The notes: a model not told the origin generated them from the letters alone. A stretch of DNA of 64,000 nucleotides from Pseudomonas sp. A34-9 (GCF_029543085.1 NZ_CP119967.1:5897001-5961000), one strand, 5' to 3'; shown: positions 15,384-24,244, counted from the stretch's first letter. Program-made: numbers and translations.

Positions 15384-15898
15384 TGCTGCGCCAAGCTTTG
15401 TTCCTGGTCGTGTTGTGCCTAGTCGCCTGGATCGGTTTTGACTCGCTCGAAGGTCAGCGCGACGAAGCCAGGCGCGAGCGTGATAGCGCGAAATGGGAGG
15501 CCAGCGGCCTGCGGGAAGCGGCCCGAATCAGCGGCGAGATGCTGGCCGAGCGGGACGCGATCGACCAACGAAACACCAAGGAATTGACCGATGTACTCAC
15601 TGAAAACAAGCGCCTGCGCCGCTCTGTTGGCGATGGCACTGGTCGGCTGCATGTCCGCGCGACCTGTACCGCCGCCGGATCTGTGCCCGCCACCGCCAGC
15701 ACCGCCCGCGTGGCTGATGCAGGACGCGCCGAACTCGCAGCAGACGCTCGACCGGATTATTTCACCCTCCGTAATCAGCTCGCCCTAAGCCGGCAAATGA
15801 TTCTCGGACTGCAGCAATACGTCCGTGGCGTGTGCCTGCGATCGCCAGCGCACCAGGACACGAATTCTTCCAACCTCAACAAGAGACCAACCCCATGA
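15383..15898 (+). CDS. Rz-type inner-membrane spanin (DUF2514-like)
   Basis: 171 aa. An N-terminal membrane anchor (ALFLVVLCLVAWIGFDSL) is followed by a long charged coiled coil (EGQRDEARRERDSAKWEASGLREAARISGEMLAERDAIDQRN). This is the i-spanin pattern. The start ATG shares a base with the lysozyme stop. A second lipoprotein gene is nested in another frame (15591-15788), as expected of Rz/Rz1 pairs. The complex fuses inner and outer membranes in the last step of lysis. Confidence 0.82.
   Translation: MLRQALFLVVLCLVAWIGFDSLEGQRDEARRERDSAKWEASGLREAARISGEMLAERDAIDQRNTKELTDVLTENKRLRRSVGDGTGRLHVRATCTAAGSVPATASTARVADAGRAELAADARPDYFTLRNQLALSRQMILGLQQYVRGVCLRSPAHQDTNSSNLNKRPTP
15591..15788 (+). CDS. 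Rz1-type outer-membrane spanin lipoprotein nested in Rz
   Basis: 65 aa in another frame, wholly inside the Rz gene. The signal sequence (MYSLKTSACAALLAMALVGC) ends in the lipobox LVGC with Cys20 as the lipidation site. The mature 46 residues are proline-rich (RPVPPPDLCPPPPAPPAW), the hallmark of Rz1 proteins. It pairs with the Rz coiled coil across the periplasm. Confidence 0.85.
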   Translation: MYSLKTSACAALLAMALVGCMSARPVPPPDLCPPPPAPPAWLMQDAPNSQQTLDRIISPSVISSP

Positions 15899-16188
15899 GC
15901 CAACAGAACAACACCGAAATCACCCTGGAAGTCGGCGAACAGGAATTCACCTTCAACCTGACCCCGGCCGACGTCACCAAGTACTTCAACGCCCTGACCC
16001 AAACCAACAAGGTCGCCCCAGGCAACAACCTGTTGATGACCACTGTACTGCAGGAACAAAAAAATGTGCTGAAACCGCTGCTGGGCAACCCGGTGATGGT
16101 GATGCAGCTCGCCGGCGCGCTGCTGGAAGAGTACGGCCCGAAGGTTGAGGTGCTCGTAAAAAAGCACTCGGCCACGCTGAGCGCTTAA
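15895..16188 (+). CDS. tail assembly chaperone, short product
   Basis: 97 aa, starting inside the last codons of Rz. The small acidic protein (SQQNNTEITLEVGEQEFTFNLTPADVTKYFNAL) just before the tape measure gene is in the position of the P2 gpE/lambda gpG chaperones. These coat the tape measure protein during tail assembly. The 0-frame ends at TAA 16186-16188, but an A AAA AAG heptamer lies 22 bases earlier and a -1 frame extension follows; see the frameshift entry. Confidence 0.82.
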   Translation: MSQQNNTEITLEVGEQEFTFNLTPADVTKYFNALTQTNKVAPGNNLLMTTVLQEQKNVLKPLLGNPVMVMQLAGALLEEYGPKVEVLVKKHSATLSA

Positions 16189-16352
16189 GCGAAAACGGCT
16201 TGGGCCAGTTGGTGGCCCTGACGAACCACTGGCTACCTGGTGCCGAACCCACGCCCGAGGCGATGGGGACGGCCAAGTGGCTGGAGGACGAACACTGGAG
16301 ACGCATGGAGTTTGCCGTGGCTAACGGCATCGCCCTTGCGCTGAACGGGTAA
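15895..16352 (+). CDS. tail assembly chaperone, predicted -1 frameshift product (gpE+E' type)
   Basis: Join 15895-16164 with 16164-16352, about 152 aa. The heptamer AAAAAAG at 16158-16164 reads A AAA AAG in the 0-frame (codons GTA AAA AAG), the classical bacterial -1 slippery sequence. The -1 frame stays open for 62 codons to TAA 16350, encoding a tryptophan-containing domain (LVALTNHWLPGAEP; AKWLEDEHWRRMEFAVANG). A GAGG at 16147-16150 lies eight bases upstream and could act as a stimulating Shine-Dalgarno. The tape measure gene starts five bases after the extended product, as in other phages with such chaperone pairs. The -1 product has no plausible start of its own. Confidence 0.8.
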
Positions 16353-16357
16353 CGACT

Positions 16358-18343
16358 TTGGCAGACCGTAGCGCCAGCCTGGCTTTCATCCTGAGCCTGA
16401 CCGACAAGGTCACCGCGCCCCTGGGCAAGGTGAAAATGGGCTTTTCCGAGCTTGCGGATCAGAGCGAAAAGCACATCAAGACGATCGGCTTGGGCATGGC
16501 CGGCGTGACGGCAGCAGTGGTCGGGATTCGCGAGTCCATGGAACCGGCGCTGGAGGTCAATCGCGCCCTGGGCGACGTCCGATCGTTGGGCGTGGCTGAG
16601 GATGCGTTGTCTGCGCTCAATGCCAAGTCGCTGGAATTTGCGGTGAGCTACGGCGAGAACGCCAAGGATTTTGTGGCCTCGGCTTACCTGATCGAGGGCG
16701 CCATCAAGGGGCTTGCCGGCAACCAGCTCGCCACGTTCACCAACACCAGCAACTTGCTGGCGAAGGCCACCAAGTCCGACGCCGAAACCATGGGCGAATA
16801 CGTCGGCACGCTCTACAACCTGCAAAAGTCCCAAGCCGACGCGATGGGGAAAGGCGCGTGGGTAGAAAAGCTCGGCGGGCAAACGGCGCTGGCCGTGCAA
16901 CTGTTTCGCACCAGCGGCGCGGCGATGAAAGATGCATTCAAGGAAGCCGGAGCGATCGCCACCACATCCGGCGTCGACCTTGCCGAACAGATGGCGGTGA
17001 TCGGCACGCTGAGCAGCACCATGGAAGGCGGCGACGCCGGCGGGCGCTACAAAGCGTTCTTCGAAAACATCGGCGCGGCTTCGGAAAAGCTGGGCATGCA
17101 GTTCACCGATCAGCAGGGAAAAGTCCTGCCGATGATGACCATTCTGGACAAGCTGCAGGGCAAGTTCGGTGATCTGACCAGCGCGTCGGCCGGGGCCAAG
17201 TTAATGGAGGCCTTCGGCGGCGAAGGCGCCCAGGTGATTGGCGCGCTGGCCAAGGATACCGATCGACTGCGTAACGGCATCGAGCAGCTGGGCAAGGTGC
17301 GCGGACTGGAGAACGCCGAGCAGATGGCCCGGGCCATGGTCGACCCGTGGCAACAGTGGGCGTCCTTGGTCGAAGTCATGCGGGTGGTGTTTGGCCAGGT
17401 GCTGATCCCGGTACTGACGCCGTTCATGAACAAGATGGTCGACATCGGCAAAACCCTGGTGCGTTGGTCGCAGATGTTTCCCAACATCACCCGGGTGATC
17501 GGCATCACCGCACTGACCATCATGGCGATCATTGGCGCCATGTCGTTGTTGACCGTCGTTGTAGGCGTTGCGCGGATGACCTGGCTTGGCCTGGTGTCGG
17601 TGTGGAAGGTTGTTCAGCTGCTCAACCTGCGCACGGTCGTCGGCTTCGCCCTGCAGAAACTGGCGATCCTAGCGTACATGGCCGTGATCTACACGCTCAG
17701 CGCCGGTCTTGCCCTGGTGCGCGGCGCCATGCTGCTGTGGCAGGGCGCGATCTGGCTGGTCAACGCGGCACTGTTGGCCAACCCGATGGTTTGGGTTGTG
17801 GTCGGTGTTCTCGCGTTGGTGGCGGTCATTGTCGCGGCGGTTCACTACTGGGACGAATGGACGTCTGCCCTGATGAACACGGCCGCGTTCCAGTTCGTCG
17901 CCGACAAGCTCCAGAAGCTGTCCGACTGGTTTAACTCAATGGGCGGTTGGTCAGGCATGGCCAAGGCGGCATGGGACAGCATCGTCGGCATTTTCACCAC
18001 GGCCGTTAACGGCGTGATCGAGCTGCTGAACAGCATCCCGGGCGTAAACATCGAAGCGCGTTTCGGCGGCATGCCTGAAGTGCCTGGCGTCGATGCCGCG
18101 ACCAATGCTGCTGACACCGCCAACGCGGCGCAGAAAGCCCAGCAGACCATTAACGCGGCAATCCCCAGCCTTTCGCCGGCGCGCCCTTCAGCGGTGCCGC
18201 CCGGTGGCTTGCTGACCAGCATCCAGAACAACAACAGCAGCCAGAGCAAGGGCACGCATGTGGAGAACGTGAACATTCACACGGGCAAGACTATGACGCC
18301 GCTTGAGATGGAAAACATGGTCGCAATGGCGGTCGGCGGATGA
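16358..18343 (+). CDS. tail tape measure protein (TP901 family core)
   Basis: 661 aa from TTG 16358. The first 330 residues carry the TP901 tape measure core (FILSLTDKVTAPLGKVKMGFSELA; ANTSNLLAKATKSDAETMGEYVGTLYNL-like segment; GEGAQVIGALAKDTDRLRNGI). Several hydrophobic helices follow between about 385 and 500 (ITALTIMAIIGAMSLLTVVV; MVWVVVGVLALVAVIVAAV), typical of the part that can insert into the host inner membrane. The tail end is Ala/Pro/Ser-rich. Protein length sets tail length; at 661 residues the tail should be short to medium. It ends in an ATGA overlap. Confidence 0.92.
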   Translation: MADRSASLAFILSLTDKVTAPLGKVKMGFSELADQSEKHIKTIGLGMAGVTAAVVGIRESMEPALEVNRALGDVRSLGVAEDALSALNAKSLEFAVSYGENAKDFVASAYLIEGAIKGLAGNQLATFTNTSNLLAKATKSDAETMGEYVGTLYNLQKSQADAMGKGAWVEKLGGQTALAVQLFRTSGAAMKDAFKEAGAIATTSGVDLAEQMAVIGTLSSTMEGGDAGGRYKAFFENIGAASEKLGMQFTDQQGKVLPMMTILDKLQGKFGDLTSASAGAKLMEAFGGEGAQVIGALAKDTDRLRNGIEQLGKVRGLENAEQMARAMVDPWQQWASLVEVMRVVFGQVLIPVLTPFMNKMVDIGKTLVRWSQMFPNITRVIGITALTIMAIIGAMSLLTVVVGVARMTWLGLVSVWKVVQLLNLRTVVGFALQKLAILAYMAVIYTLSAGLALVRGAMLLWQGAIWLVNAALLANPMVWVVVGVLALVAVIVAAVHYWDEWTSALMNTAAFQFVADKLQKLSDWFNSMGGWSGMAKAAWDSIVGIFTTAVNGVIELLNSIPGVNIEARFGGMPEVPGVDAATNAADTANAAQKAQQTINAAIPSLSPARPSAVPPGGLLTSIQNNNSSQSKGTHVENVNIHTGKTMTPLEMENMVAMAVGG

Positions 18344-18657
18344 GCGAGTACGTGGATCTGCTGATCATCGATAACGACCTGGCACTGGATCCGTCGCATC
18401 AACCTTTGCTCATCGATGACCGCGCCTGCATTGCCCAGGACATCGCTCACATGATCCGCGACAGCGGGTTGCTGGTGACATTGGTGGCCGAGCGCGATCG
18501 GCTGCGGCAGCGTGACTGCATCCAGCAACTGGAACTGTTGGTGGAGGACGACCAACGCCTGGTGCCGGGTACGGCGCGGATCATCCAGCAGGAGCCAGGC
18601 GTGTACCTGGTCACTGCGAAAACCCTGAAATTTGGTTCGATTGAGGTAAGTCTGTGA
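18340..18657 (+). CDS. DUF2590-type baseplate-associated protein
   Basis: 105 aa. The sequence DLLIIDNDLALDPSHQPLLIDDRACIAQDIAHMIRDSGLL, followed by a QLELLVEDDQRLVPGTARI motif, matches the DUF2590 family of K139-like phages and is reminiscent of small gp25/W-type baseplate wedge proteins. The start overlaps the tape measure stop, and its own stop overlaps the GTG of the J-like gene, placing it at the beginning of the baseplate operon. The wedge role is inferred from position. Confidence 0.75.
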   Translation: MSEYVDLLIIDNDLALDPSHQPLLIDDRACIAQDIAHMIRDSGLLVTLVAERDRLRQRDCIQQLELLVEDDQRLVPGTARIIQQEPGVYLVTAKTLKFGSIEVSL

Positions 18658-19829
18658 GCCAGGTCGATTTTAAAAAGGTGATCGCCGACGCCGGCATCCC
18701 GACCACCGAGGCCGGTTTGAAGGCTGCGTGGGAAAAGGAAGTTGAAGCCCAGGGCGCGAAGGTGGCCAACACCAGCAGTTATTCGCCGTTCTGGCGGGTG
18801 ATGACCGCGCTGGTGACCAAACCGGTGTTGTGGCTGTTGGACTTTCTGTGCCTGACGGTGCTGCCGAACTTTTTTGTCAAAACGGCTGTAGATGCCTGGC
18901 TGGACATGCTCGCCTGGGCGGTCAACGTCGAGCGTAAAGGCGCCACCAAAGCTCTCGGTAAATTGCTGTTTACCCGAGCCTTGCCGGACGGCGTCATGGA
19001 ATTGGAACAAGGCATTGTGGTGCAGTCCGCCGCCATCAACGGCAACGTGTACCAATTGATTACCACGGCGCCGGCGACGTTCATCGCGGGCCAGCTGCAG
19101 CTGGAAGTACCGGTGGAGGCGATCGAATCCGGTAGCGGCTTCAATCTTGCCCCGGGTTACTACGCCATCCTGCCAGTTCCGGTACCGGGCATTGTCCAGG
19201 TGGTGAACAAGGACGGTTGGCTGGATTCGCCAGGTGCTGATCCGGAGCCGAACGACCAGCTGCGTTTGCGCGTGCGCAACCAGTTCTCGGCGGTGAACCA
19301 GTGGCACACCGATGCGGTGTATCGCGCCATGATCTCCGCTTTCCCCGGCGTGCGTCCGGACGGCGTCTACTTCGAACACGGCGCACCCCGTGGGCCGGGC
19401 AGTGCAAATGCTTACGTGCTGTTCGACGCTGGTGTGCCGGCGGCGACTTACCTGGAGCAAATCAATTCGCACATTCGCGACTTGGGCAACCACGGACACG
19501 GTGATGATCTGCTGGCCATGGTCATGCCGGAAGTGCCAGTGGGTGTCGCGATGAGCCTCTGGCCGCAACCGAATTTGAGCGCCGAGCAAATCGACTCGCT
19601 GAAGGGGGAGATCGAGCTGTTCATCCGGGCAGCGTTCCGGGAAAGCACGCCGCGCGACTATCAACCGACACTGACTTATCCCCAGTCGCGTTTCAGCTTC
19701 AGTCGCCTCGCGGAAGAACTGCACCAGCAGTTTGCCGATATAGCCTCACTGCGGTTTACCCCGGGCGTCGACATCACCAGCGGGTTAGACATCCCGCGCC
19801 TGACGTCGCTGAAGGTGAACGTGCAATGA
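18654..19829 (+). CDS. baseplate protein J-like (gp47 family)
   Basis: 391 aa from GTG 18654. Typical baseplate J features include the region TRALPDGVMELEQGIVVQSAAINGNVYQLITTAPATFIAGQ (about 100-140), EAIESGSGFNLAPGYYAILPVPVPGI near 160, and the DQLRLRVRNQFSAVNQWHTDAVYRAMISAFPGV segment near 200-235. The protein forms the wedge body of the baseplate. The ATG of the next gene overlaps the stop. Confidence 0.9.
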   Translation: MSQVDFKKVIADAGIPTTEAGLKAAWEKEVEAQGAKVANTSSYSPFWRVMTALVTKPVLWLLDFLCLTVLPNFFVKTAVDAWLDMLAWAVNVERKGATKALGKLLFTRALPDGVMELEQGIVVQSAAINGNVYQLITTAPATFIAGQLQLEVPVEAIESGSGFNLAPGYYAILPVPVPGIVQVVNKDGWLDSPGADPEPNDQLRLRVRNQFSAVNQWHTDAVYRAMISAFPGVRPDGVYFEHGAPRGPGSANAYVLFDAGVPAATYLEQINSHIRDLGNHGHGDDLLAMVMPEVPVGVAMSLWPQPNLSAEQIDSLKGEIELFIRAAFRESTPRDYQPTLTYPQSRFSFSRLAEELHQQFADIASLRFTPGVDITSGLDIPRLTSLKVNVQ

Positions 19830-20350
19830 ACAAACTCAAACTGCCGTTTTGGCTGGGTGGCACTGAGCTGTCAAAGCTGGTTGCGGCTGCGCAAGCGTGG
19901 TGGGAAACCGTGACCGGCTGGCTGCGCTGGCCTTACTCGCAGATCGATCCTGACACCTGTCACATGAGCATCCTTGAACTGTGGGCCTGGCAGCGGGACG
20001 TGACACGTTTCAAGGGCGAACCCGAGTCCTTGTTTCGACTGCGCGTGAAATACGCGTTTATCAACTCGGTCGACGCCGGTAGCACTGCCGGCCTGAAGCG
20101 CATTTTTGAGCGTCTTGGTGTGGGTTACGTCGAGATCGAGGAACGCCAGCCCGACCGGGATTGGGACGTGGTGCTGCTGAAGTTCAGCAACGCACAGTTG
20201 TCGCTCAATCCCGAGTTGCTGCGTGTGCTGATCCAGCAATACGGTCGAACGTGCCGTCGCTACGACTTCGTAACCATGACCCCCGTGGGGCTACAAATCG
20301 CCCTGATTGACTTCAACGACGACCAGCAAACGCTGGTCGCCAGCCTGTAG
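19826..20350 (+). CDS. tail/baseplate protein I-like
   Basis: 174 aa. A Trp-rich N-terminus (FWLGGTELSKLVAAAQAWWETVTGWLRWPYSQIDPDTCHMSILELWAWQRDV) is followed by RLRVKYAFINSVDAGSTAGLKRIFERLGV. This pattern and the place right after the J-like gene match P2 gpI-type tail proteins, which link the baseplate wedge to the fibres. The fibre gene follows nine bases later. Confidence 0.82.
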   Translation: MNKLKLPFWLGGTELSKLVAAAQAWWETVTGWLRWPYSQIDPDTCHMSILELWAWQRDVTRFKGEPESLFRLRVKYAFINSVDAGSTAGLKRIFERLGVGYVEIEERQPDRDWDVVLLKFSNAQLSLNPELLRVLIQQYGRTCRRYDFVTMTPVGLQIALIDFNDDQQTLVASL

Positions 20351-20359
20351 GAGCGCACC

Positions 20360-22057
20360 GTGAGCGCCAGTATTACCTTGGCCGGCGAAAGCCAGATTGC
20401 CCTAAAACAAAGCCAGAAAAAGCCGCTGATCGTCAGCAAATTCATCTTTGCCAACATTCCACAGCTCAACCCGGAAACCCCGGTAGATCGAGCAGCGGGC
20501 AAACCGCAGGCCGGCCAGATCGTTCACGTCTACGACATTCCGCCGGAAAACGCCGGCTTCGTGAATCCCAACCAGGTCGTGTACAGCGCTCAGTTGGGGG
20601 CAGATATCGGCGACTGGGACTTTAACTGGGTCGGTCTTGAGGACGCAGACGGCCTCCTGTTCGCCGTGTCTTACGTACCTCTGCAACAGAAGCGCAGGAA
20701 CATTCCGCCGGAGCAGATCGGCAACAACGTCACCCGAAATTTCCTGGTGGCCTATGACGGCGCCATGCAGCTCACCGGTATCAAAATCGATGCCAGCACC
20801 TGGCAGCATGACTTTACGGTGCGCCTTGCCGGCATTGATGAACGCGAACGCCTGAGCAACCGTGAGGTGTACGGCCGTGCCTGCTTTTTTGGTAACTCAC
20901 TGGCATTCGGCAAGAGCGAAAACGGTTTTCAGCTGGGCGCAGGTATTGCCTACATCGAAGGCATCCGCGTTTTCATGGACAAGCCTTGGCCATTCACCGG
21001 CGTTATTCCGGCTGGAACAATTACGCTCGACGTCTGCCTGGAACGACAGTTAAGCGATCGGGTCGCGACATGGAAAGTCGTCTACGGCGAACAGGCCGAT
21101 TACACCGACGCCGCTGGTGTCCGACATTACTGCGTGCCTATCGCCTTTTACACGTCCACGACTGAGTTCTGGGACGCACGCCAGCAGGAGCCAATCGCCG
21201 GGCCATTGGTTCAACACTTCGCGGCTCGTGAAGGTGATTACGCGAACCTGCGCGCTCGGGGAACGACGAAAGAAGACGTCGATCTGGGCAACCTGCCCAA
21301 CGCAATCAGCGACGATCCGGCTACCAATAGTAGCGAGATTCTGGCCACTACCGCCGCGCTTAACCGGTTACATCAGCAGGTCGGGGATTCCATGACCGGT
21401 ATGGTGGCGGCGTTCTCTATGAGTTGGCCGCCGGAGGGTTGGTTGAAGTGCAACGGCGCGGCAGTCTCGCGCACTACCTACGCGCGGTTGTTTGCCTTGC
21501 TCGGGGTTCATTACGGCGCCGGCGACGGATCCACAACGTTTAACTTGCCCGAAATGCGCGGGATGTTTGCGCGTGGGTTTGATGATGGACGCGGGGTGGA
21601 TATCGGCCGGGATTTTGGCTCGTCCCAAGCTATGTCTATTCAGTCTCACGTTCACGCGGCTTCGTCTGGTTATGTCGCTGACCACGTCCACGGCGCCTGG
21701 ACGGACGCGCAAGGCAACCACAATCACAGTGCTTGGACGGATGCTCAAGGCACCCACGATCACGGTTTTCGAATTGTCGATACCGGCGCAGGCATCAATG
21801 TGGGCTATCCAGCAGGGGGAAGCGTTTTCACTGAACTGGAAATCCCCGGTGGCAAGAACGCTGATGGCCGACCAATGCGTACCGACTATCAAGGCAACCA
21901 TGCTCACAACGTCGGCATCGGCGCCGCCGGCCAGCACGCACACAACGTCGGCATTGGTGGCGCCGGTGGCCACTCGCATGGCATCAGCGTTTTCGCTGCC
22001 GGCGGAGCCGAAACCCGGCCGCGAAACGTCGCCCTACTTTTTTGCATCAAGTATTGA
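20360..22057 (+). CDS. tail fibre protein (DUF3751 N-terminus, tail-collar domain, HxH-rich tip)
   Basis: 565 aa; host receptor binding. The first 160 residues are the DUF3751 tail-collar fibre domain that attaches to the baseplate (QIVHVYDIPPENAGFVNPNQVVYSAQLGADIGDWDFNWVGLED). A collar domain begins near 355 (MVAAFSMSWPPEGWLKCNGAAVSRTTYARLFALLGVHYGAGDGSTTFNLPEMRGMF). The end carries seven HxH motifs (HVH, HVH, HNH, HDH, HAH, HAH, HSH), the arrangement that binds iron along T4 gp37-like trimeric fibres. It ends in RPRNVALLFCIKY, typical of collar fibres. A chaperone-like gene follows. Confidence 0.9.
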   Translation: MSASITLAGESQIALKQSQKKPLIVSKFIFANIPQLNPETPVDRAAGKPQAGQIVHVYDIPPENAGFVNPNQVVYSAQLGADIGDWDFNWVGLEDADGLLFAVSYVPLQQKRRNIPPEQIGNNVTRNFLVAYDGAMQLTGIKIDASTWQHDFTVRLAGIDERERLSNREVYGRACFFGNSLAFGKSENGFQLGAGIAYIEGIRVFMDKPWPFTGVIPAGTITLDVCLERQLSDRVATWKVVYGEQADYTDAAGVRHYCVPIAFYTSTTEFWDARQQEPIAGPLVQHFAAREGDYANLRARGTTKEDVDLGNLPNAISDDPATNSSEILATTAALNRLHQQVGDSMTGMVAAFSMSWPPEGWLKCNGAAVSRTTYARLFALLGVHYGAGDGSTTFNLPEMRGMFARGFDDGRGVDIGRDFGSSQAMSIQSHVHAASSGYVADHVHGAWTDAQGNHNHSAWTDAQGTHDHGFRIVDTGAGINVGYPAGGSVFTELEIPGGKNADGRPMRTDYQGNHAHNVGIGAAGQHAHNVGIGGAGGHSHGISVFAAGGAETRPRNVALLFCIKY

Positions 22058-22065
22058 GATTGAAC

Positions 22066-22773
22066 ATGACTGACAAGATCGTTTATCAGACAAATCATCT
22101 AGGCCTGTTCGTCGCCGAGGTGGTGGCGGATGAATCGCCTTTGGAGCCGGGTGTGTACATGATTCCGGGCGGCTGTGTGGAGATCCCGCCGCCGGCGATC
22201 GCTGACCACCAAGCCGCCTGGTGGAACGGCCAAAACTGGCAGTTGGTGGACTACTTCGGCGGCGTAGTTGTGTACAGCACCGCCACTGGCGAGCCGCGCA
22301 CGCTGGAAGGGTTTGAACCAGTTCCGGCGGGCTACACCATGAAGGCGCCCAAGCCGAATCAGATCTGGAAGAACGGTGAATGGATAGATGACCTCGACTC
22401 TGTATTAACTGCGCTCCAGCAAAAAACAATGCAGGCGATCGGCTCAGACTGCGCCGCCTACATTGCTGGAGGGTTCAACTCGAATGCCTTGGGCGAGACC
22501 TACCGTTACAGCAGCGCGATTGATGACCAAGTGAATTTGAATGGCTTGGTGCTGCTGGGCGTAGACGAAATTTACCCTTGTTATGACAGTCATCAGGTGA
22601 TGGTGTTTCTGCCGCACACGATCGCCCAGTTGCAGAAAGTCAGTCTTGACCTGGTGCGCTTCAGGCAAGCGGCGCAGCAGCACGCGGAGACACTGCGTCA
22701 GGCTGTGGCAAAGGCGCAGAAAGACAAAGACCTGAAGGCAATGAAAGCCATCACCTGGACGCCGCCGGCATGA
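22066..22773 (+). CDS. tail fibre assembly protein-like (DUF4376-type C-terminus)
   Basis: 235 aa from ATG 22066. A small N-terminal beta domain includes IPGGCVEIPPPAIADHQAAWWNGQNWQLVDYFGGVVVYSTATGEP, the pattern of tail fibre assembly chaperones. The second half (TALQQKTMQAIGSDCAAYIAGGFNSNALGETYRYSSAIDDQVNL) resembles DUF4376. It lies directly after the fibre gene and probably helps fibre folding or trimerisation. The longer frame start at 22042 overlaps the fibre stop and lacks support. Confidence 0.8.
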   Translation: MTDKIVYQTNHLGLFVAEVVADESPLEPGVYMIPGGCVEIPPPAIADHQAAWWNGQNWQLVDYFGGVVVYSTATGEPRTLEGFEPVPAGYTMKAPKPNQIWKNGEWIDDLDSVLTALQQKTMQAIGSDCAAYIAGGFNSNALGETYRYSSAIDDQVNLNGLVLLGVDEIYPCYDSHQVMVFLPHTIAQLQKVSLDLVRFRQAAQQHAETLRQAVAKAQKDKDLKAMKAITWTPPA

Positions 22774-23693
22774 CCTGGGCGCCAGTGACGATGCGCTGGC
22801 CAGAGCAGGCCACGCAATGGATGGGCGAACTGTCAGCGGCCAAGGATATGGCCGGTGGGGAGCTGGCCAGCACCGCTCAGCGTCTGGCCGGGCTTAGCGG
22901 GTTGGCCAATACCAACCCGGGGCCAGTCGGTGATGCTGCAAAAAGCGCGATCGCAGCCGGACGCGCAGCGCTGGCCGAGCAGTTGGGCCAGGTGCCGGCG
23001 TGCCTGGTCGTGACACCGTTTCAAAGCGGTATCGGCCAGGGCACGGGCTATCAGCGGTTTCTGTCCGCGCCCAACGCGCTGGAACATCTCGCCAAGAAAC
23101 TGGAAGACGCCAGCGACAGCGGGCGCCCGACTGGGCCGCAATACGCACTATCGATCCTGTTCCTGGGCACCCGCCTGGAACAGCTGGCCAGCAGCTTGGC
23201 GCGATTCAATGCATTGCTGCCGATCCCTGACCTGGTGCGCACTGAGCGCCGCGCTCAACATCTGGTGAAACTGGAGAGCGAAAAGTGGGAGATCCCCGCC
23301 GCCGGGCCGCTGCCACGCTGGCAGGGTTTGCCGCTGGAGCGTTGCACGGTGGTCAAAGCCGCCAAACAGTCCATGGCGGGGCAATTGGCCGTGTTGGAAG
23401 GCTACGCCGCCGACAGCTCGCCGTTGGCCGATCTGGCGGCGCTGGCAGCGCGCAAAAGCGCCCAGCAGCAGGGGCGGGATAAGCAATTGGCTGAGCTGAA
23501 AGAGCTGCTGGCAGGGGGAAACCCTGACGTCAGCATGCGGGTACGCCTTATAGGTCCGGGCAATGCCAGCGAATTGCACCGCGAACTGCTGGCCGGCGAT
23601 GCCCCGGGCCACGAATGGATTCAATGCGCCGGGGTTTTGTTGGTCGGCAGCAAAGAGGGACTGAGCTTTGTGCGGGAACTGGTGGGCCTATGA
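22770..23693 (+). CDS. unassigned tail-region structural protein
   Basis: 307 aa starting in an ATGA overlap. It is Ala/Leu/Gln-rich and mostly helical (DMAGGELASTAQRLAGLSGLANTNPGPVGDAAKSAIAAGRAALAEQL), with a C-terminal RLIGPGNASELHRELLAGDAPGHEWIQCAGVLLVGSKEGLSFVREL. No membrane segments. It lies in the baseplate/fibre operon and is tightly coupled to both neighbours, so it is very likely a virion or assembly protein. I cannot assign a role. Confidence 0.65.
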   Translation: MTWAPVTMRWPEQATQWMGELSAAKDMAGGELASTAQRLAGLSGLANTNPGPVGDAAKSAIAAGRAALAEQLGQVPACLVVTPFQSGIGQGTGYQRFLSAPNALEHLAKKLEDASDSGRPTGPQYALSILFLGTRLEQLASSLARFNALLPIPDLVRTERRAQHLVKLESEKWEIPAAGPLPRWQGLPLERCTVVKAAKQSMAGQLAVLEGYAADSSPLADLAALAARKSAQQQGRDKQLAELKELLAGGNPDVSMRVRLIGPGNASELHRELLAGDAPGHEWIQCAGVLLVGSKEGLSFVRELVGL

Positions 23694-24244
23694 CGCTGTT
23701 ACTCGACGGGCAAAAAGTTCAGGGCAAAAACCTCAAGGTCACCGCCAACCTGCGCATCGAAAGCGGCGACATGTCCGGCCAGACCAGCAACACCGACAAG
23801 GCCCACAAGGGCTTCAAGCCCAAGACGCTGGCCGTCTCGCTGATGATTCCCTTTGTGGATAAAGCCCAACTGACAGATCTGATGCGCATGGCTGAAACCA
23901 CGGCCAGCGGCGGGCAATTGCACCTGTACCGGATCGTGAACGACACGGCTGAAACCTTCGGCGTGCGTCAGGTGGAATTCTCCGACGGTGTCAGCGCTAG
24001 GGAGGCCGACACCCTGAAAGCCTGGCTTGTGCAATTCACGCTGAGCGAGCGCGAATCGAACCCTGAGAAAGTCGAAAGTCGACGCGCCGGCAACAAGGTA
24101 GACGCTCAAGGCGCCCCGGGTAGTCCGGTCGGTGACGGCGGTACCGGCAACGGCGAAGGAACCAGCGACAACCCCGCGCTGAGCGGCTTCGAAAAGGTGC
24201 TGGGACGTGTGGATAAGTGGCTGGGCGGGGGTGAGCAGACGTGA
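23690..24244 (+). CDS. baseplate complex protein-like
   Basis: 184 aa from the ATG overlapping the previous stop. The N-terminal 130 residues are beta-rich (TLLLDGQKVQGKNLKVTANLRIESGDMSGQTSNTDKAHKGFKPKTLAVSLMIPF) and resemble tail hub or baseplate proteins. The last 50 are a Gly/Asp/Ser linker ending in a short helix. It precedes the D-like and spike genes, the usual hub group. The family name is tentative. Confidence 0.6.
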   Translation: MTLLLDGQKVQGKNLKVTANLRIESGDMSGQTSNTDKAHKGFKPKTLAVSLMIPFVDKAQLTDLMRMAETTASGGQLHLYRIVNDTAETFGVRQVEFSDGVSAREADTLKAWLVQFTLSERESNPEKVESRRAGNKVDAQGAPGSPVGDGGTGNGEGTSDNPALSGFEKVLGRVDKWLGGGEQT

